From positions 1 to 41,988 of the forward strand of contig CAJTZD010000036.1 in NCBI GenBank assembly GCA_910584235.1: a DNA stretch of 41,988 nucleotides, given 5' to 3'. Position numbers and translations under genes: made by a program. Positions 24,436 to 33,234 of the stretch are shown here, one piece after another. This DNA comes from an uncultured Acetatifactor sp. GTDB lineage: Bacteria; Bacillota; Clostridia; Lachnospirales; Lachnospiraceae. The notes beneath the pieces were generated by a model. It was not told the origin of the DNA and ran no database searches. It worked only from the letters and a program-made list of their open reading frames with translations. Each line of letters starts with the position of its first letter. The first letter of the stretch is position 1.

Positions 24436-25920
24436 ATGGGGCAGCATGACCAGTCGAAAGCCCCGATTTATGAGGCGCTGGAGGTATTCCGGGGAGAAAG
24501 GATAGTCCCTTTCGATGTGCCGGGACATAAGAGAGGGCAGGGCAATCCGGAACTGACGAAACTTTTGGGGAAGCAGTGCGTAGGCATAGACGTGAATTCC
24601 ATGAAAGCCCTGGACAACCTCTGCCATCCGGTGTCCGTGATCAAAGAGGCGGAGGAGCTGGCGGCAGACGCTTTCGGGGCGGCGCATGCGTTTCTGATGG
24701 TGGGCGGCACCACCTCCTCGGTGCAGAGCATGGTGCTTAGCGTCTGCAAAAAGGGGGACAAGATCATCCTGCCCAGAAATGTCCACAGAAGCGTCATCAA
24801 TGCCCTGGTGCTCTGCGGCGCCACGCCCATCTATGTGAATCCGGACATGGACAGGAGGCTTGGCATTGCCTTAGGGATGCGCCTGTCCCAGGTGGAGAGG
24901 ACGGTTTCTGAGCATCCGGACGCGGTGGCGGTACTGGTGAATAATCCCACCTACTACGGCATCTGTTCGGATTTGAAGCGCATTGTGGAACTGGCTCACG
25001 GGCATGGCATGAGAGTTTTGGCGGACGAGGCTCACGGGACTCATTTTTATTTTGGGGAAAACATGCCCTTATCCGCCATGGCGGCCGGGGCGGACATGGC
25101 CTCGGTGAGCATGCACAAATCCGGGGGGAGCCTGACCCAGAGCTCCTTTCTGCTGACAGGCCCTGACGTGAGTCCGGGCTATGTGCGCCAGATCATTAAC
25201 CTGACACAGACTACAAGCGCATCTTATTTGCTGCTGGCCAGCCTTGACATCTCCCGCAGGAACCTGGCTTTGCGGGGCAGGCAGGAATTCGCCAAGGTGA
25301 CGGCCCTGGCAGAGTATGCCAGAAAGGAGATCAACCAGATAGGCGGCTACTATGCCTATACTGCGGAACTGATCAACGGGGACAGCATTTTTGACTTCGA
25401 CAGGACGAAGCTGACGGTCAACACGCTGGGGATAGGCCTGGCGGGCATTGAGGTCTACGACCTGCTCCGGGACGAGTATGACATCCAGATGGAGCTGGGG
25501 GACATAGCCAATGTGCTGGCCTATATCTCCATCGGGGACAGAGAGCGGGACACGGAGCGGCTGATCGGGGCGCTGGAGGAGATCCGGCGCAAGTACGGCA
25601 GAGATGATGCGAATTTATATACACAGGAATATATAGAGCCTAAGGTGGCGGTGTCGCCCCAGAGCGCTTTTTATGCGGAAAAGGAGTCGCTGCCGCTTCG
25701 GGAGACGAAAGGGCGGATCTGCAGCGAGTTCGTCATGTGCTATCCGCCGGGGATCCCCATCCTGGCCCCGGGGGAGGAGATCACGGAAGAGATTCTGGAG
25801 TATATCATCTATGCGAAAGAAAAGGGCTGCTCCATGACCGGGCCGGAGGACGCGGGGATAGAACGGCTGAATGTGCTGAAAGAGAAGTGGGTAGTGCGCA
25901 AAGATTTTCTAAGGCTGTAA
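24436..25920 (+). CDS. speA: Arginine decarboxylase, biosynthetic, PLP fold type I
   Basis: This 494-residue protein belongs to the Orn/Lys/Arg decarboxylase family of the short Bacillus SpeA type. Visible are DVPGHKRG near the N-terminus (29-34), LMVGGTTSSVQSM (87-99) for phosphate binding, DEAHGTHF (197-204) with the PLP-contacting Asp197, and VSMHKSGGSLTQSS with the Schiff-base Lys228. The C-terminal domain spans about 380-494 and contains PPGIPILAPGEEI. Arginine rather than lysine or ornithine is inferred because agmatine deiminase and N-carbamoylputrescine amidase lie in the same locus. GGAG 8 nt upstream supports the start. Its last codons form the 5' arm of a stem-loop (25902-25942). 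Confidence 0.9.
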   Translation: MGQHDQSKAPIYEALEVFRGERIVPFDVPGHKRGQGNPELTKLLGKQCVGIDVNSMKALDNLCHPVSVIKEAEELAADAFGAAHAFLMVGGTTSSVQSMVLSVCKKGDKIILPRNVHRSVINALVLCGATPIYVNPDMDRRLGIALGMRLSQVERTVSEHPDAVAVLVNNPTYYGICSDLKRIVELAHGHGMRVLADEAHGTHFYFGENMPLSAMAAGADMASVSMHKSGGSLTQSSFLLTGPDVSPGYVRQIINLTQTTSASYLLLASLDISRRNLALRGRQEFAKVTALAEYARKEINQIGGYYAYTAELINGDSIFDFDRTKLTVNTLGIGLAGIEVYDLLRDEYDIQMELGDIANVLAYISIGDRERDTERLIGALEEIRRKYGRDDANLYTQEYIEPKVAVSPQSAFYAEKESLPLRETKGRICSEFVMCYPPGIPILAPGEEITEEILEYIIYAKEKGCSMTGPEDAGIERLNVLKEKWVVRKDFLRL

Positions 25921-25942
25921 AGTACACAGCCTAAGAAAATCT
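25902..25942 (+). repeat. Stem-loop element at the arginine decarboxylase stop codon
   Basis: AGATTTTCT and AGGCTGT pair with ACAGCCT and AGAAAATCT, with a single A-A mismatch between the two helices and a 7-nt loop. No U-tract follows. The downstream sequence contains CGCACCGATT. The same architecture, a 9-bp helix, A-A mismatch and shorter GC helix at a stop codon followed by TGCACCGATT, recurs after agmatine deiminase (34332-34372). Confidence 0.7.
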
Positions 25943-26002
25943 AAGTTGCACACTTCGCACCGATTTATGGAAATGGATATCAAAAGTTAGGGAGGTAGAC
26001 GT

Positions 26003-26866
26003 ATGGAATTATGGTTTTCGGAACAGCATACACCGGACGTAAAGCTTTCCGTCAAAGTGGAGAGGCAGCTGTGCGGCGTGGAGAGCGGATTCCAGCGGAT
26101 CGACGTGTTCGAGTCCCCGGAGTTCGGGCGTTTTCTGACCCTGGACGGCTATATGATGCTGACGGAAAAGGACGAATTCATCTATCATGAGATGATGGTG
26201 CATGTGCCCATGGCGGTGCACCCGCAAGTGCGGAATGTGCTGATCATCGGAGGGGGAGACGGAGGCGTAGTCAGGGAGCTGGTGAAATACTCGGAGGTGG
26301 AGCGGATCGACCTGGCGGAGATCGACGAGCAGGTGGTGACGGTATGCAGACAGTATCTGCCGGGGGTCTCCTGCGGTCTTGAGGACGGCCGCGTCCATAT
26401 CTACTATGAGGACGGCATGAAGTTTGTGCGGCGTAAGGCCGATGAATACGACCTGATCATCGTGGATTCCACGGATCCTTTCGGGCCGGGAGAGGCGCTG
26501 TTCACCAAGGAATTTTATGGGAACTGCTACAAGGCCCTGCGGGAGGACGGCATCATGGTGAACCAGCACGAGAGCCCTTTCTACGAGGCGGACGCCAGAG
26601 CCTGCATGAGGGCCCACAAGCGCATTGTGGAGAGCTTCCCCATCAGCCGGGTGTACCAGGCCCATATCCCCACCTACCCGTCGGGTCACTGGCTGTTCGG
26701 CTTCGCCTCCAGGAGGTATCATCCCGTCCACGACCTGGACGCGGAACGGTGGCTGGCCAGAGGGCTGGAGACCAGATACTACACGCCCAGACTGCACATG
26801 GGGGCTTTCTGTCTGCCGGCTTATGTGGAGAAGCTGCTGCGGAAAGTGGAGATACATGAGGCGTAA
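26003..26866 (+). CDS. speE: Spermidine synthase (aminopropyltransferase)
   Basis: This 287-residue enzyme should transfer the aminopropyl group from decarboxylated SAM to putrescine. The N-terminal beta domain contains LDGYMMLTEKDEFIYHEMMVHVP (about 48-69). The Rossmann domain has IIGGGDGGVVREL (81-93), the acidic LAEIDEQVV that binds the donor, and VDSTDPFGPGEALF with Asp155 as the probable catalytic base. HIPTYPSGHWLFGFAS is also typical. The acceptor could differ; sequence alone does not settle putrescine against agmatine or another diamine. AGGGAGGT supports the start. It is preceded by the decarboxylase gene and a stem-loop, and followed by the carboxyspermidine dehydrogenase gene. Confidence 0.92.
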   Translation: MELWFSEQHTPDVKLSVKVERQLCGVESGFQRIDVFESPEFGRFLTLDGYMMLTEKDEFIYHEMMVHVPMAVHPQVRNVLIIGGGDGGVVRELVKYSEVERIDLAEIDEQVVTVCRQYLPGVSCGLEDGRVHIYYEDGMKFVRRKADEYDLIIVDSTDPFGPGEALFTKEFYGNCYKALREDGIMVNQHESPFYEADARACMRAHKRIVESFPISRVYQAHIPTYPSGHWLFGFASRRYHPVHDLDAERWLARGLETRYYTPRLHMGAFCLPAYVEKLLRKVEIHEA

Positions 26867-26961
26867 GGGGCGCAGGCAGCCCGCGGGGAATTGGTGATGG
26901 CGCTCCGGATTTTGGGAGAAACGTCAGTTAAGTAGATCAGAAAAAGAAACGGAGAGAAGAA

Positions 26962-28221
26962 ATGAGTAAAATACTGATAATCGGCTGCGGCGGCGTGGCT
27001 TCCGTGGCCATTCGGAAATGTGCGAAAAAGGCGGATGTGTTCTCGGAGATCTGTATTGCCAGCCGCACGGTATCCAAATGCGATGCCCTGAAAGAGAAGC
27101 TGGAGGGTACCACGGCAGCGAAGATTACCACCGCTCAAGTGGACGCGGACAATGTGGAGGAGCTGATTGCCCTGATAGAAAAGGAGCGGCCCAGGGCCGT
27201 GCTGAACCTGGCCCTGCCCTATCAGGATCTGACCATCATGGATGCCTGCCTGGCCTGCAAGGTGGACTATATCGACACTGCCAATTATGAGGCCGAGGAC
27301 ACGGAAGATCCCGCCTGGCGGGCCGTATACGAGAAACGGTGCAAAGAGGAGGGTTTTACCGCATATTTCGACTATTCCTGGCAGTGGGCCTACCAAGAGC
27401 GCTTCGCGAAAGCCAAAATTACGGCCCTGCTGGGCAGCGGCTTCGACCCCGGCGTGACCAGCGTCTTCTCCGCCTATGCCCTGAAGCACTATTTTGATGA
27501 AATCCATTACATTGACATCTGTGACTGCAACGGCGGCGACCACGGCTATCCTTTTGCCACCAATTTCAACCCGGAGATCAATCTGCGGGAGGTGTCCGCC
27601 AACGGCTCTTACTGGGAGGACGGCCGCTGGGTAGAGACGGCGCCCATGGCAATCAAGCGGGAGTACGACTTCGCCCAGGTGGGGAAGAAAGACATGTATC
27701 TGCTGCATCACGAGGAGATCGAGTCCCTGGCCAAGAACATCCCCGGGGTGAAGCGCATTCGCTTCTTCATGACCTTCGGCCAAAGCTACCTGACCCACAT
27801 GAAATGCCTGGAGAACGTAGGGATGCTGCGCACGGATCCGGTGGAATTTCAGGGCAGGGAGATCGTGCCCATTCAGTTCCTGAAGGCTCTGCTCCCCGAC
27901 CCTGCCTCTCTTGGCCCCCGGACCGTGGGCAAGACCAACATCGGCTGTATCTTCACCGGCGTAAAGGACGGGAAAGAGAAGTCCGTCTATATCTACAACG
28001 TATGCGACCATCAGGAATGCTATAAAGAACTGGGCTCCCAGGCCATCTCCTATACCACAGGCGTCCCCGCCATGATCGGAGCCATGCTGGTGATGAACGG
28101 TACCTGGAAGAAGCCCGGCGTGTTTAACGTGGAGGAGTTCGATCCCGATCCCTTTATGGAAGCACTGAACGAGTACGGCCTGCCCTGGGTGGTGGAGGAG
28201 AACCCCAAATTGGTGCCTTAG
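26962..28221 (+). CDS. Carboxynorspermidine/carboxyspermidine dehydrogenase
   Basis: This 419-residue member of the saccharopine dehydrogenase family reductively condenses a diamine with aspartate beta-semialdehyde using NADPH, giving carboxyspermidine from putrescine. The N-terminal Rossmann motif is GCGGVAS (8-14), followed by IASRTVSKCDAL where Arg suggests NADP preference. FDYSWQWAYQERF, LLGSGFDPGVTSVFSAYA and DCNGGDHGYPFATNFNPEINLREV are characteristic of this subgroup rather than of lysine-pathway enzymes. GGAGAGAAG supports the start. The partner decarboxylase lies 3.5 kb downstream, separated by a terminator, an ABC exporter and a phosphodiesterase gene. Confidence 0.9.
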   Translation: MSKILIIGCGGVASVAIRKCAKKADVFSEICIASRTVSKCDALKEKLEGTTAAKITTAQVDADNVEELIALIEKERPRAVLNLALPYQDLTIMDACLACKVDYIDTANYEAEDTEDPAWRAVYEKRCKEEGFTAYFDYSWQWAYQERFAKAKITALLGSGFDPGVTSVFSAYALKHYFDEIHYIDICDCNGGDHGYPFATNFNPEINLREVSANGSYWEDGRWVETAPMAIKREYDFAQVGKKDMYLLHHEEIESLAKNIPGVKRIRFFMTFGQSYLTHMKCLENVGMLRTDPVEFQGREIVPIQFLKALLPDPASLGPRTVGKTNIGCIFTGVKDGKEKSVYIYNVCDHQECYKELGSQAISYTTGVPAMIGAMLVMNGTWKKPGVFNVEEFDPDPFMEALNEYGLPWVVEENPKLVP

Positions 28222-28259
28222 GGCCTGATGCGGGGGACTCTATTGCCTGAATGAATCTG

Positions 28260-28327
28260 ATATGCCTGCCGGCGGGATGAAAGGAATGGGTGGATTCCTG
28301 ACATACGCCGGACAGGCATATTTTTTT
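28260..28327 (+). terminator. Intrinsic terminator after the dehydrogenase gene
   Basis: ATATGCCTGCCGGCG (from 28260) pairs with CGCCGGACAGGCATAT (28306-28321) with one bulged base, followed by seven Ts. This ends the speD-to-dehydrogenase transcription unit. Confidence 0.9.
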
Positions 28328-28349
28328 GTGGAAACAGACAGCCGGTTTT

Positions 28350-28400
28350 TTGCGAAATTCCTTGCGCAATTAATATAAAAGTGATATTATAATGATATCA
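28350..28400 (+). promoter_or_regulatory. Promoter and palindromic operator of the ABC exporter genes
   Basis: TTGCGA (28350-28355), an 18-bp spacer and TATAAA (28374-28379) form a plausible promoter. Around the expected start, TGATAT (28382-28387) and ATATCA (28395-28400) are a perfect inverted repeat about a 7-nt centre, which itself contains TATAAT (28388-28393). This could be a repressor site, for example of the GntR type, but no regulator gene is adjacent. Confidence 0.55.
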
Positions 28401-28495
28401 AATGGAAATGACGGCGCGGAAAGCCCGAAAGCCGCGGCCGGAATGGGCCGCCACAGACAATAAAGAGGCGGGAGAGACAGGAGGAAAGAGACAAA

Positions 28496-29218
28496 ATGCT
28501 GGAGATCAAGAATCTGACAAAGATCTACAAAGGCGGTAAGACCGCGGTGGACAATCTGTCCCTGGCGGTGCGGGCCGGGGACATCTACGGCTTTATCGGC
28601 CGCAACGGTGCCGGGAAGACCACTACCATCAAGGCCGTGGTGGGCATCCATGATTTCGACAAGGGGGAGATCCGGGTGGACGGCAAGGATGTGCGCACCC
28701 AGTCCCTTGCCTGCAAGGAGGTCATAGCTTATATCCCTGACAATCCGGATATCTATGAATATCTGACGGGCATTCAGTACCTGAATTTTCTGGCGGACAT
28801 TTATGGGGTATCTGCAAGGGACAGAGAGGAGCGCATCCGGAAAGAGACGGAGGATTTCGGAATCTATCCGGTGCTGGGGGATCTGATTTCCACTTACTCC
28901 CATGGAATGAAGCAGAAGCTGGCCCTTACGGGGGCGCTGATCCATGAGCCCAGGCTCCTGGTGCTGGATGAGCCTTTTGTGGGGCTGGACCCGGAGGCGG
29001 CGCTGATTCTGAAAGACAAGATGCACGGGCTCTGCGAAAGGGGCAGCGCCATCTTTTTCTCCACCCATGTGCTGGAGGTGGCGGAGAAGCTCTGCAACCG
29101 CATCGCGGTGATCTCAAAGGGCTGCCTGGTGGCGGAGGGAGATACCAGAGAACTGACCAAAGACAAATCCCTGGAGGATGTATTTATGGAGGTGATCCGT
29201 CATGACAAGGCAGATTAG
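28496..29218 (+). CDS. ABC transporter ATP-binding protein
   Basis: This 240-residue ATPase has Walker A GRNGAGKTT (35-43), a Q-loop region, the signature STYSHGMKQKLAL, Walker B LLVLDEPFVGLDP and the switch STHVLE. It belongs to the CcmA/NatA-like drug and lipid exporter group, with an ABC-2-type membrane partner. AGGAGG lies about 12 nt upstream, with GGAAAGAG nearer. It overlaps the permease gene by 17 bp. The substrate is unknown; location among polyamine genes allows a polyamine- or membrane-related role, which is conjecture. Confidence 0.92.
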   Translation: MLEIKNLTKIYKGGKTAVDNLSLAVRAGDIYGFIGRNGAGKTTTIKAVVGIHDFDKGEIRVDGKDVRTQSLACKEVIAYIPDNPDIYEYLTGIQYLNFLADIYGVSARDREERIRKETEDFGIYPVLGDLISTYSHGMKQKLALTGALIHEPRLLVLDEPFVGLDPEAALILKDKMHGLCERGSAIFFSTHVLEVAEKLCNRIAVISKGCLVAEGDTRELTKDKSLEDVFMEVIRHDKAD

Positions 29219-30788
29219 GCTATTGACAAAGCTCTCGCTGCGGGGGCTGTTTGGTCTCAACGAATTCTTCTATACCAAAGACAGGCGAAAGAAGATGAAA
29301 GGCTGCCTTATGGGCGTCATGTGGGTTTTTCTGATTGGGATGCTGGCGGTTTATGTGGGCATGCTCAGCTATGGGCTTCTGGCGCTGGGGCTTGGAGATT
29401 TCGTGCCGGCAGTGCTGGGTATGGCAGTGGCGGCGCTGGTGTTCTTTTTTACCGTGTTTAAGGCGGGAGCCGTACTCTTTGACCGACGGGCCTTTGAGAA
29501 AGAAATTCCCCTGCCCGTGACGGTGCGGGCCGTGATCTTCAGTCGGTTCCTGTCCATGTATGTGACGGATATGCTGTTAGGGGTGCTGGTGATGCTGCCG
29601 GGAATGGCCCTGTACGGAATCATGGAAAGGCCCGGATTGGCATTTTACGGATACGGGATCGTGGCAGTGATCTTTCTCCCGCTTCTGCCTATGACCGCCG
29701 CCTCCATAGCGGGGGCTCTCATTGCGGGCGTCACGGCCAGATGGAGGAAAAAGAATCTGGCGGGTATTCTGCTGACCCTTGTCTTTGTGTGCGCGATTCT
29801 GGCGGGAAGCATGCGGATGAGCGTAATGGAGGAAAGTCAGCTGATAGAAATGATGCAGGACATGGCGCTGCAGCTGGAGAGGCAGATCCGGGGCATATAT
29901 CCCCCCGCCCTGTGGATGGCGGAGGCCATGGCCCGGGGGAGCATCGGGAAGCTGGCGTTGTTTTTGGGAGTCTCTGTGGGTACTTTTGCTGCTTTTTTGG
30001 AAATCCTGCGGCCTTTTTACGGAAAAATCTGTATGCTGTTGGGGGCAAATGAGGCAAAGGGAAATTATCGGATGAAAGAGCTGCATGCCAGGTCCGTGCT
30101 GGGCAGCCTGATAGAGCGGGAGTGGCGGCGCTATGTTTCCTCCACAGTCTATGTGACCAATACCCTGGTAGGGCAGATTCTGATGGTATTCCTGGCAGGG
30201 GCAGTACTGGTGATAGGGAAAGACGGCATAGGGGCGCTCATTGGCATTCCGGGTATCACGGACAGGATGCTGCCGGTGGTGCTGGGGGTTTTGCCGGGAA
30301 TGATGCCCATGACAGCGTGCGCTGTCTCCATGGAGGGCAGACAGTGGTGGATGATGCAGACGCTGCCGGTTTCCAGACGGGAGATGGTCTGGAGCAAGGT
30401 GGCACTGAATCTGATTGTAACGGCCCCTTTTTATGTGGTGTCGGAAGTGCTGCTGTTCATTGCTTTGAGGCCGGGATGGACAAAAATGCTGAGCTTGATC
30501 GCGGTGCCTGCGGCGTATTGTGTCTTCAGCGCCAGGGTGGGACTGGCCATCAATGAAAGGATGCCGGTCTTTGACTGGGAGAACGAGACAAGAGTGGTAA
30601 AGCAGAGCGCTTCGTCCATGCTTTCCATGCTGACCGATATGGCGGCAGGACTGATACCCATTGTGGTGTTGGCAGCGTTCCCGGCTGTTCCGGACATATG
30701 GATCCATGCCGCGGTGGTGTGCGTGCTTCTTGGCGCGGTCTGGATCATGGACTTACCGGGAGGGGAGAGACTGCCGGGAACGACATAA
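29202..30788 (+). CDS. ABC-2-type exporter permease
   Basis: This 528-residue polytopic membrane protein has about ten or more hydrophobic segments and a cytoplasmic N-terminus ending in the basic KDRRKKMKG. Motifs such as FDRRAFEKEIPLPVTVRAVIFSRF and MEGRQWWMMQTLPVSRREMVWSK are typical of long ABC-2 permeases, where each half ends with an amphipathic coupling region. The start lies inside the ATPase gene and is preceded by GGAGGTGATC, a near-perfect anti-16S match, so translation of the pair is coupled. It forms the transport channel with the preceding ATPase. The substrate is unknown. Confidence 0.85.
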   Translation: MTRQIRLLTKLSLRGLFGLNEFFYTKDRRKKMKGCLMGVMWVFLIGMLAVYVGMLSYGLLALGLGDFVPAVLGMAVAALVFFFTVFKAGAVLFDRRAFEKEIPLPVTVRAVIFSRFLSMYVTDMLLGVLVMLPGMALYGIMERPGLAFYGYGIVAVIFLPLLPMTAASIAGALIAGVTARWRKKNLAGILLTLVFVCAILAGSMRMSVMEESQLIEMMQDMALQLERQIRGIYPPALWMAEAMARGSIGKLALFLGVSVGTFAAFLEILRPFYGKICMLLGANEAKGNYRMKELHARSVLGSLIEREWRRYVSSTVYVTNTLVGQILMVFLAGAVLVIGKDGIGALIGIPGITDRMLPVVLGVLPGMMPMTACAVSMEGRQWWMMQTLPVSRREMVWSKVALNLIVTAPFYVVSEVLLFIALRPGWTKMLSLIAVPAAYCVFSARVGLAINERMPVFDWENETRVVKQSASSMLSMLTDMAAGLIPIVVLAAFPAVPDIWIHAAVVCVLLGAVWIMDLPGGERLPGTT

Positions 30789-30794
30789 AATTCA

Positions 30795-30823
30795 TTGCGA
30801 AACCGGCTTGCGGGTGGTATGAT
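30795..30823 (+). promoter_or_regulatory. Putative promoter of the phosphodiesterase gene
   Basis: TTGCGA (30795-30800), a 17-bp spacer and TATGAT (30818-30823). Just downstream ATGTAAC (30825-30831) and GTTACAT (30854-30860) form a 7-bp inverted repeat about 22 nt, a possible operator or leader hairpin. Confidence 0.6.
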
Positions 30824-30894
30824 AATGTAACAGTTCAGACAGGGCACTGAGCCGTTACATGACAATCTTATGAGAGGAAAGCGAGGAATTAAAC

Positions 30895-31638
30895 TTGGAT
30901 ACCATAAAAATCGAGAGGGGCAGCACAAAAATCATAGCTCACAGGGGCTTAAGCGGACTGGAGACGGAGAATTCGATTCCTGCCTTTGTGGCCGCGGGGA
31001 ACCGCAGTTATTACGGTGTGGAGACGGATGCCCATGTGACAAAAGATGGTAAATTCGTCGTCATTCATGACGACAATACCGCACGCGTGGCATGGGATGA
31101 CGTGAATGTAGAGGCGTCGCGCTATGAACTGCTGCGAAAAATCGGCCTGAAAGACCTCTGTCCGGCTGCGGAGGCGGAGCCTGTCACGCCGGGAGACAGA
31201 CAGGACCTGATCATTCCCAGCCTGAAAGAGTATATCACCATCTGCCGAAAGTATGAGAAAGTCTGCATCCTGGAGCTGAAGAATGAATTTTGTTCGGAGG
31301 ACATCGGACGGATTGTGGAGGAGATCAAGGAGCTTGGCTACCTGGAGCAGGTGACATTTATCTCCTTTGCCCTGAACAATATGACCCGCCTGCGGGAGCT
31401 TCTGCCGGATCAGGAACTGTATTACCTCACCGGTGAATACAATCAAGAGATTCTGGAGACGCTGAAGCGCCACAGACTGAATCTGGACATTTATTACAAA
31501 GCGCTGACGAAAGAAATCCTGGAAGAGCTCCATGGAGAGGGCATTCTCGTGAACTGCTGGACCTGTGACGATAAAGAAGAGGCAGAGCGGCTGGTATCCT
31601 GGGGGGTGGACTTTATCACCACGAACCGGCTGGAATAG
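30895..31638 (+). CDS. Glycerophosphodiester phosphodiesterase
   Basis: This 247-residue TIM-barrel enzyme (GDPD family) hydrolyses glycerophosphodiesters to glycerol-3-phosphate and an alcohol. The catalytic set is visible: AHRG with His16/Arg17, ETENSIPAF, VETDAHVTKDGKFVVIHDD with Glu43, Asp45 and His58, later LELKNEF and the C-terminal NCWTCDDKEEAERLVSWGVDFITTN. No signal peptide is present, so it is cytoplasmic. The start is TTG with GAGGA 8 nt upstream; no in-frame ATG lies near the conserved N-terminus. It sits between the exporter and the decarboxylase gene and has no known part in polyamine synthesis. Confidence 0.88.
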   Translation: MDTIKIERGSTKIIAHRGLSGLETENSIPAFVAAGNRSYYGVETDAHVTKDGKFVVIHDDNTARVAWDDVNVEASRYELLRKIGLKDLCPAAEAEPVTPGDRQDLIIPSLKEYITICRKYEKVCILELKNEFCSEDIGRIVEEIKELGYLEQVTFISFALNNMTRLRELLPDQELYYLTGEYNQEILETLKRHRLNLDIYYKALTKEILEELHGEGILVNCWTCDDKEEAERLVSWGVDFITTNRLE

Positions 31639-31680
31639 GACCAAGACCGGGAAAGGCGTTTGGAGGGGAGAGGACGGAAA

Positions 31681-32898
31681 ATGACGGATGTGATATGGGC
31701 GGGCACGGAGCAGTCCCTGCCCACGCCCTGCTATGTGGTGGACGAGACCCTGATAGAAAAGAATCTGAAGATACTCAAAGGAGTCATGGATCGCACGGGA
31801 GCCGGGATTCTGCTGGCCCAGAAGGCCTTTTCCATGTATAACCTGTATCCCCTGATCGGGGGGTACCTCACCGGGGCCACGGCCAGCGGCCTGTACGAGG
31901 CCAGACTGTGCGCGGAGGAGATGGCGGGGCCCCTTGGAGCCCGGGGGAAACAGGTGGAGAACCATATTTTTTCACCTGCCTATAAAGAATCGGATTTTGG
32001 GGAGATTCTGCAGTATTGCGACCATGTTGTCTTCAATTCCTGGAAACAGGTGGAGAAGTTCGGTTTCCGGGCAAAGGCCGCTGGAAAATGCATCGGACTG
32101 CGGATCAATCCGGAGTGCTCCACCCAGGAGGGACATGCCATCTACGACCCTTGCGCCCCGGGCTCCCGGCTGGGAGCAACGGCAGCGAGCTTTGAGGCAG
32201 CGCGGAATTCCGGCGGAAAGGGCATTGCGCCGGCACAAAAGGATTTACTGCATCTGCTGGACGGACTCCACTTTCACACACTCTGTGAGCAGGATTCCGA
32301 CGCCCTGGAAAAGACGCTGGATGCGGTGGAAGAGAAATTCGGCAGATATCTTTTCGGCATGAAATGGATCAATTTCGGCGGCGGGCATCATATTACCAGG
32401 CCGGGATATGATATTCCCAGGCTGGAGCGCTGCGTGAGAAGAATGCAGGACAGATACGGACTGACCGTTTATCTGGAGCCCGGGGAGGCTGTGGCGCTGA
32501 ACGCGGGATTTCTGGCGGCGCAGGTGCTGGAGATCGTTCACAATGAAATCCGCACAGCCATTCTGGATACCTCGGCGGCCTGCCATATGCCGGATGTGCT
32601 GGAGATGCCTTACAGGCCGCCCCTAATGGGCAGCGGCCTGCCCGGTGAGAAAGCATACACTTACCGCCTTGGGGGTCCTACCTGTCTGGCCGGGGATATC
32701 ATCGGGGATTATTCTTTTGACAGGCCTCTCCGGGAGGGGGACAGACTTGTATTTGAGGATATGGCCATCTATTCCATGGTAAAGAACAATACGTTTAACG
32801 GAATGCCTCTGCCGGCCATAGTCCTGCGCAGAAAAGACGGGGAATGGGCGGTGATAAAGGAATTCGGCTATGAGGAGTTCAAAGGGAGGCTGTCATAG
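31681..32898 (+). CDS. nspC: Carboxynorspermidine/carboxyspermidine decarboxylase
   Basis: This 405-residue PLP enzyme of the alanine-racemase fold (fold III) decarboxylates carboxyspermidine to spermidine or carboxynorspermidine to norspermidine. LLAQKAFSM carries the Schiff-base Lys48, and ATASGLYEARL follows. FHTLCEQDSDALEKTL, WINFGGGHHITRPGYD and LEPGEAVALNAGF are family signatures. The C-terminal PTCLAGDIIGDYSF contributes the substrate-binding Cys and Asp. I chose ATG 31681 because GGAGGGGAGAGGA lies upstream; an in-frame TTG at 31660 would add seven residues that are encoded by that purine run. It ends just before two strong terminators. Confidence 0.93.
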   Translation: MTDVIWAGTEQSLPTPCYVVDETLIEKNLKILKGVMDRTGAGILLAQKAFSMYNLYPLIGGYLTGATASGLYEARLCAEEMAGPLGARGKQVENHIFSPAYKESDFGEILQYCDHVVFNSWKQVEKFGFRAKAAGKCIGLRINPECSTQEGHAIYDPCAPGSRLGATAASFEAARNSGGKGIAPAQKDLLHLLDGLHFHTLCEQDSDALEKTLDAVEEKFGRYLFGMKWINFGGGHHITRPGYDIPRLERCVRRMQDRYGLTVYLEPGEAVALNAGFLAAQVLEIVHNEIRTAILDTSAACHMPDVLEMPYRPPLMGSGLPGEKAYTYRLGGPTCLAGDIIGDYSFDRPLREGDRLVFEDMAIYSMVKNNTFNGMPLPAIVLRRKDGEWAVIKEFGYEEFKGRLS

Positions 32899-32903
32899 AG
32901 TCT

Positions 32904-32951
32904 GCCCGGCCAATGCCGCCCGGCAGGCGGCATTGGCCGGGCCTGACTTTT
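32904..32951 (+). terminator. Strong intrinsic terminator after nspC
   Basis: GCCCGGCCAATGCCGCC (32904-32920) pairs perfectly over 17 bp with GGCGGCATTGGCCGGGC (ending 32942) around CGGCA, then CTGACTTTTCC. Confidence 0.85.
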
Positions 32952-32962
32952 CCGGAATACAA

Positions 32963-32988
32963 AAAGAGCCCGGCGAACCGGACTCTTT
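32963..32988. terminator. Second, bidirectional-looking terminator
   Basis: AAAGAGCCCGG pairs with CCGGACTCTTT with one mismatch around a CGAA tetraloop. A-rich sequence precedes it and T-rich follows, so it could work in either direction. The remaining 32989-33234 is AT-rich and contains the agmatine deiminase promoter but no gene. Confidence 0.75.
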
Positions 32989-33154
32989 AAGGGAGTAAAA
33001 TAAAAGAAAACATGAAAGGGAAAGGTATCTATAGTAAAACTGCAAAAGCAGTATTGCTATTAGTCGAAGCTGACAGAACCCTGACACATGTTTATCAAAA
33101 TTCAACAGCTCCTTTGTTTATGTATCTATCATAACCTGAAAATGTGTCTAAAGT

Positions 33155-33190
33155 TTGACCTTGTACTTAAGGAATTATAAAAAATATAAA
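33155..33190 (+). promoter_or_regulatory. Promoter of agmatine deiminase
   Basis: TTGTAC (33161-33166), an 18-bp spacer and TATAAA (33185-33190). An overlapping TTGACC (33155-33160) has TATAAA 15 bp away (33176-33181). The AT-rich surroundings are consistent with an active promoter. Confidence 0.55.
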
Positions 33191-33234
33191 TAAAAAAATT
33201 AAGGAATATACGGAAATGTGGAGGAGGCTATTCC

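Noticed and set aside
24332..24505. Small ORF between speD and the arginine decarboxylase
   Set aside because: Poor ribosome binding site, overlaps the well-supported decarboxylase start, and composition looks random.
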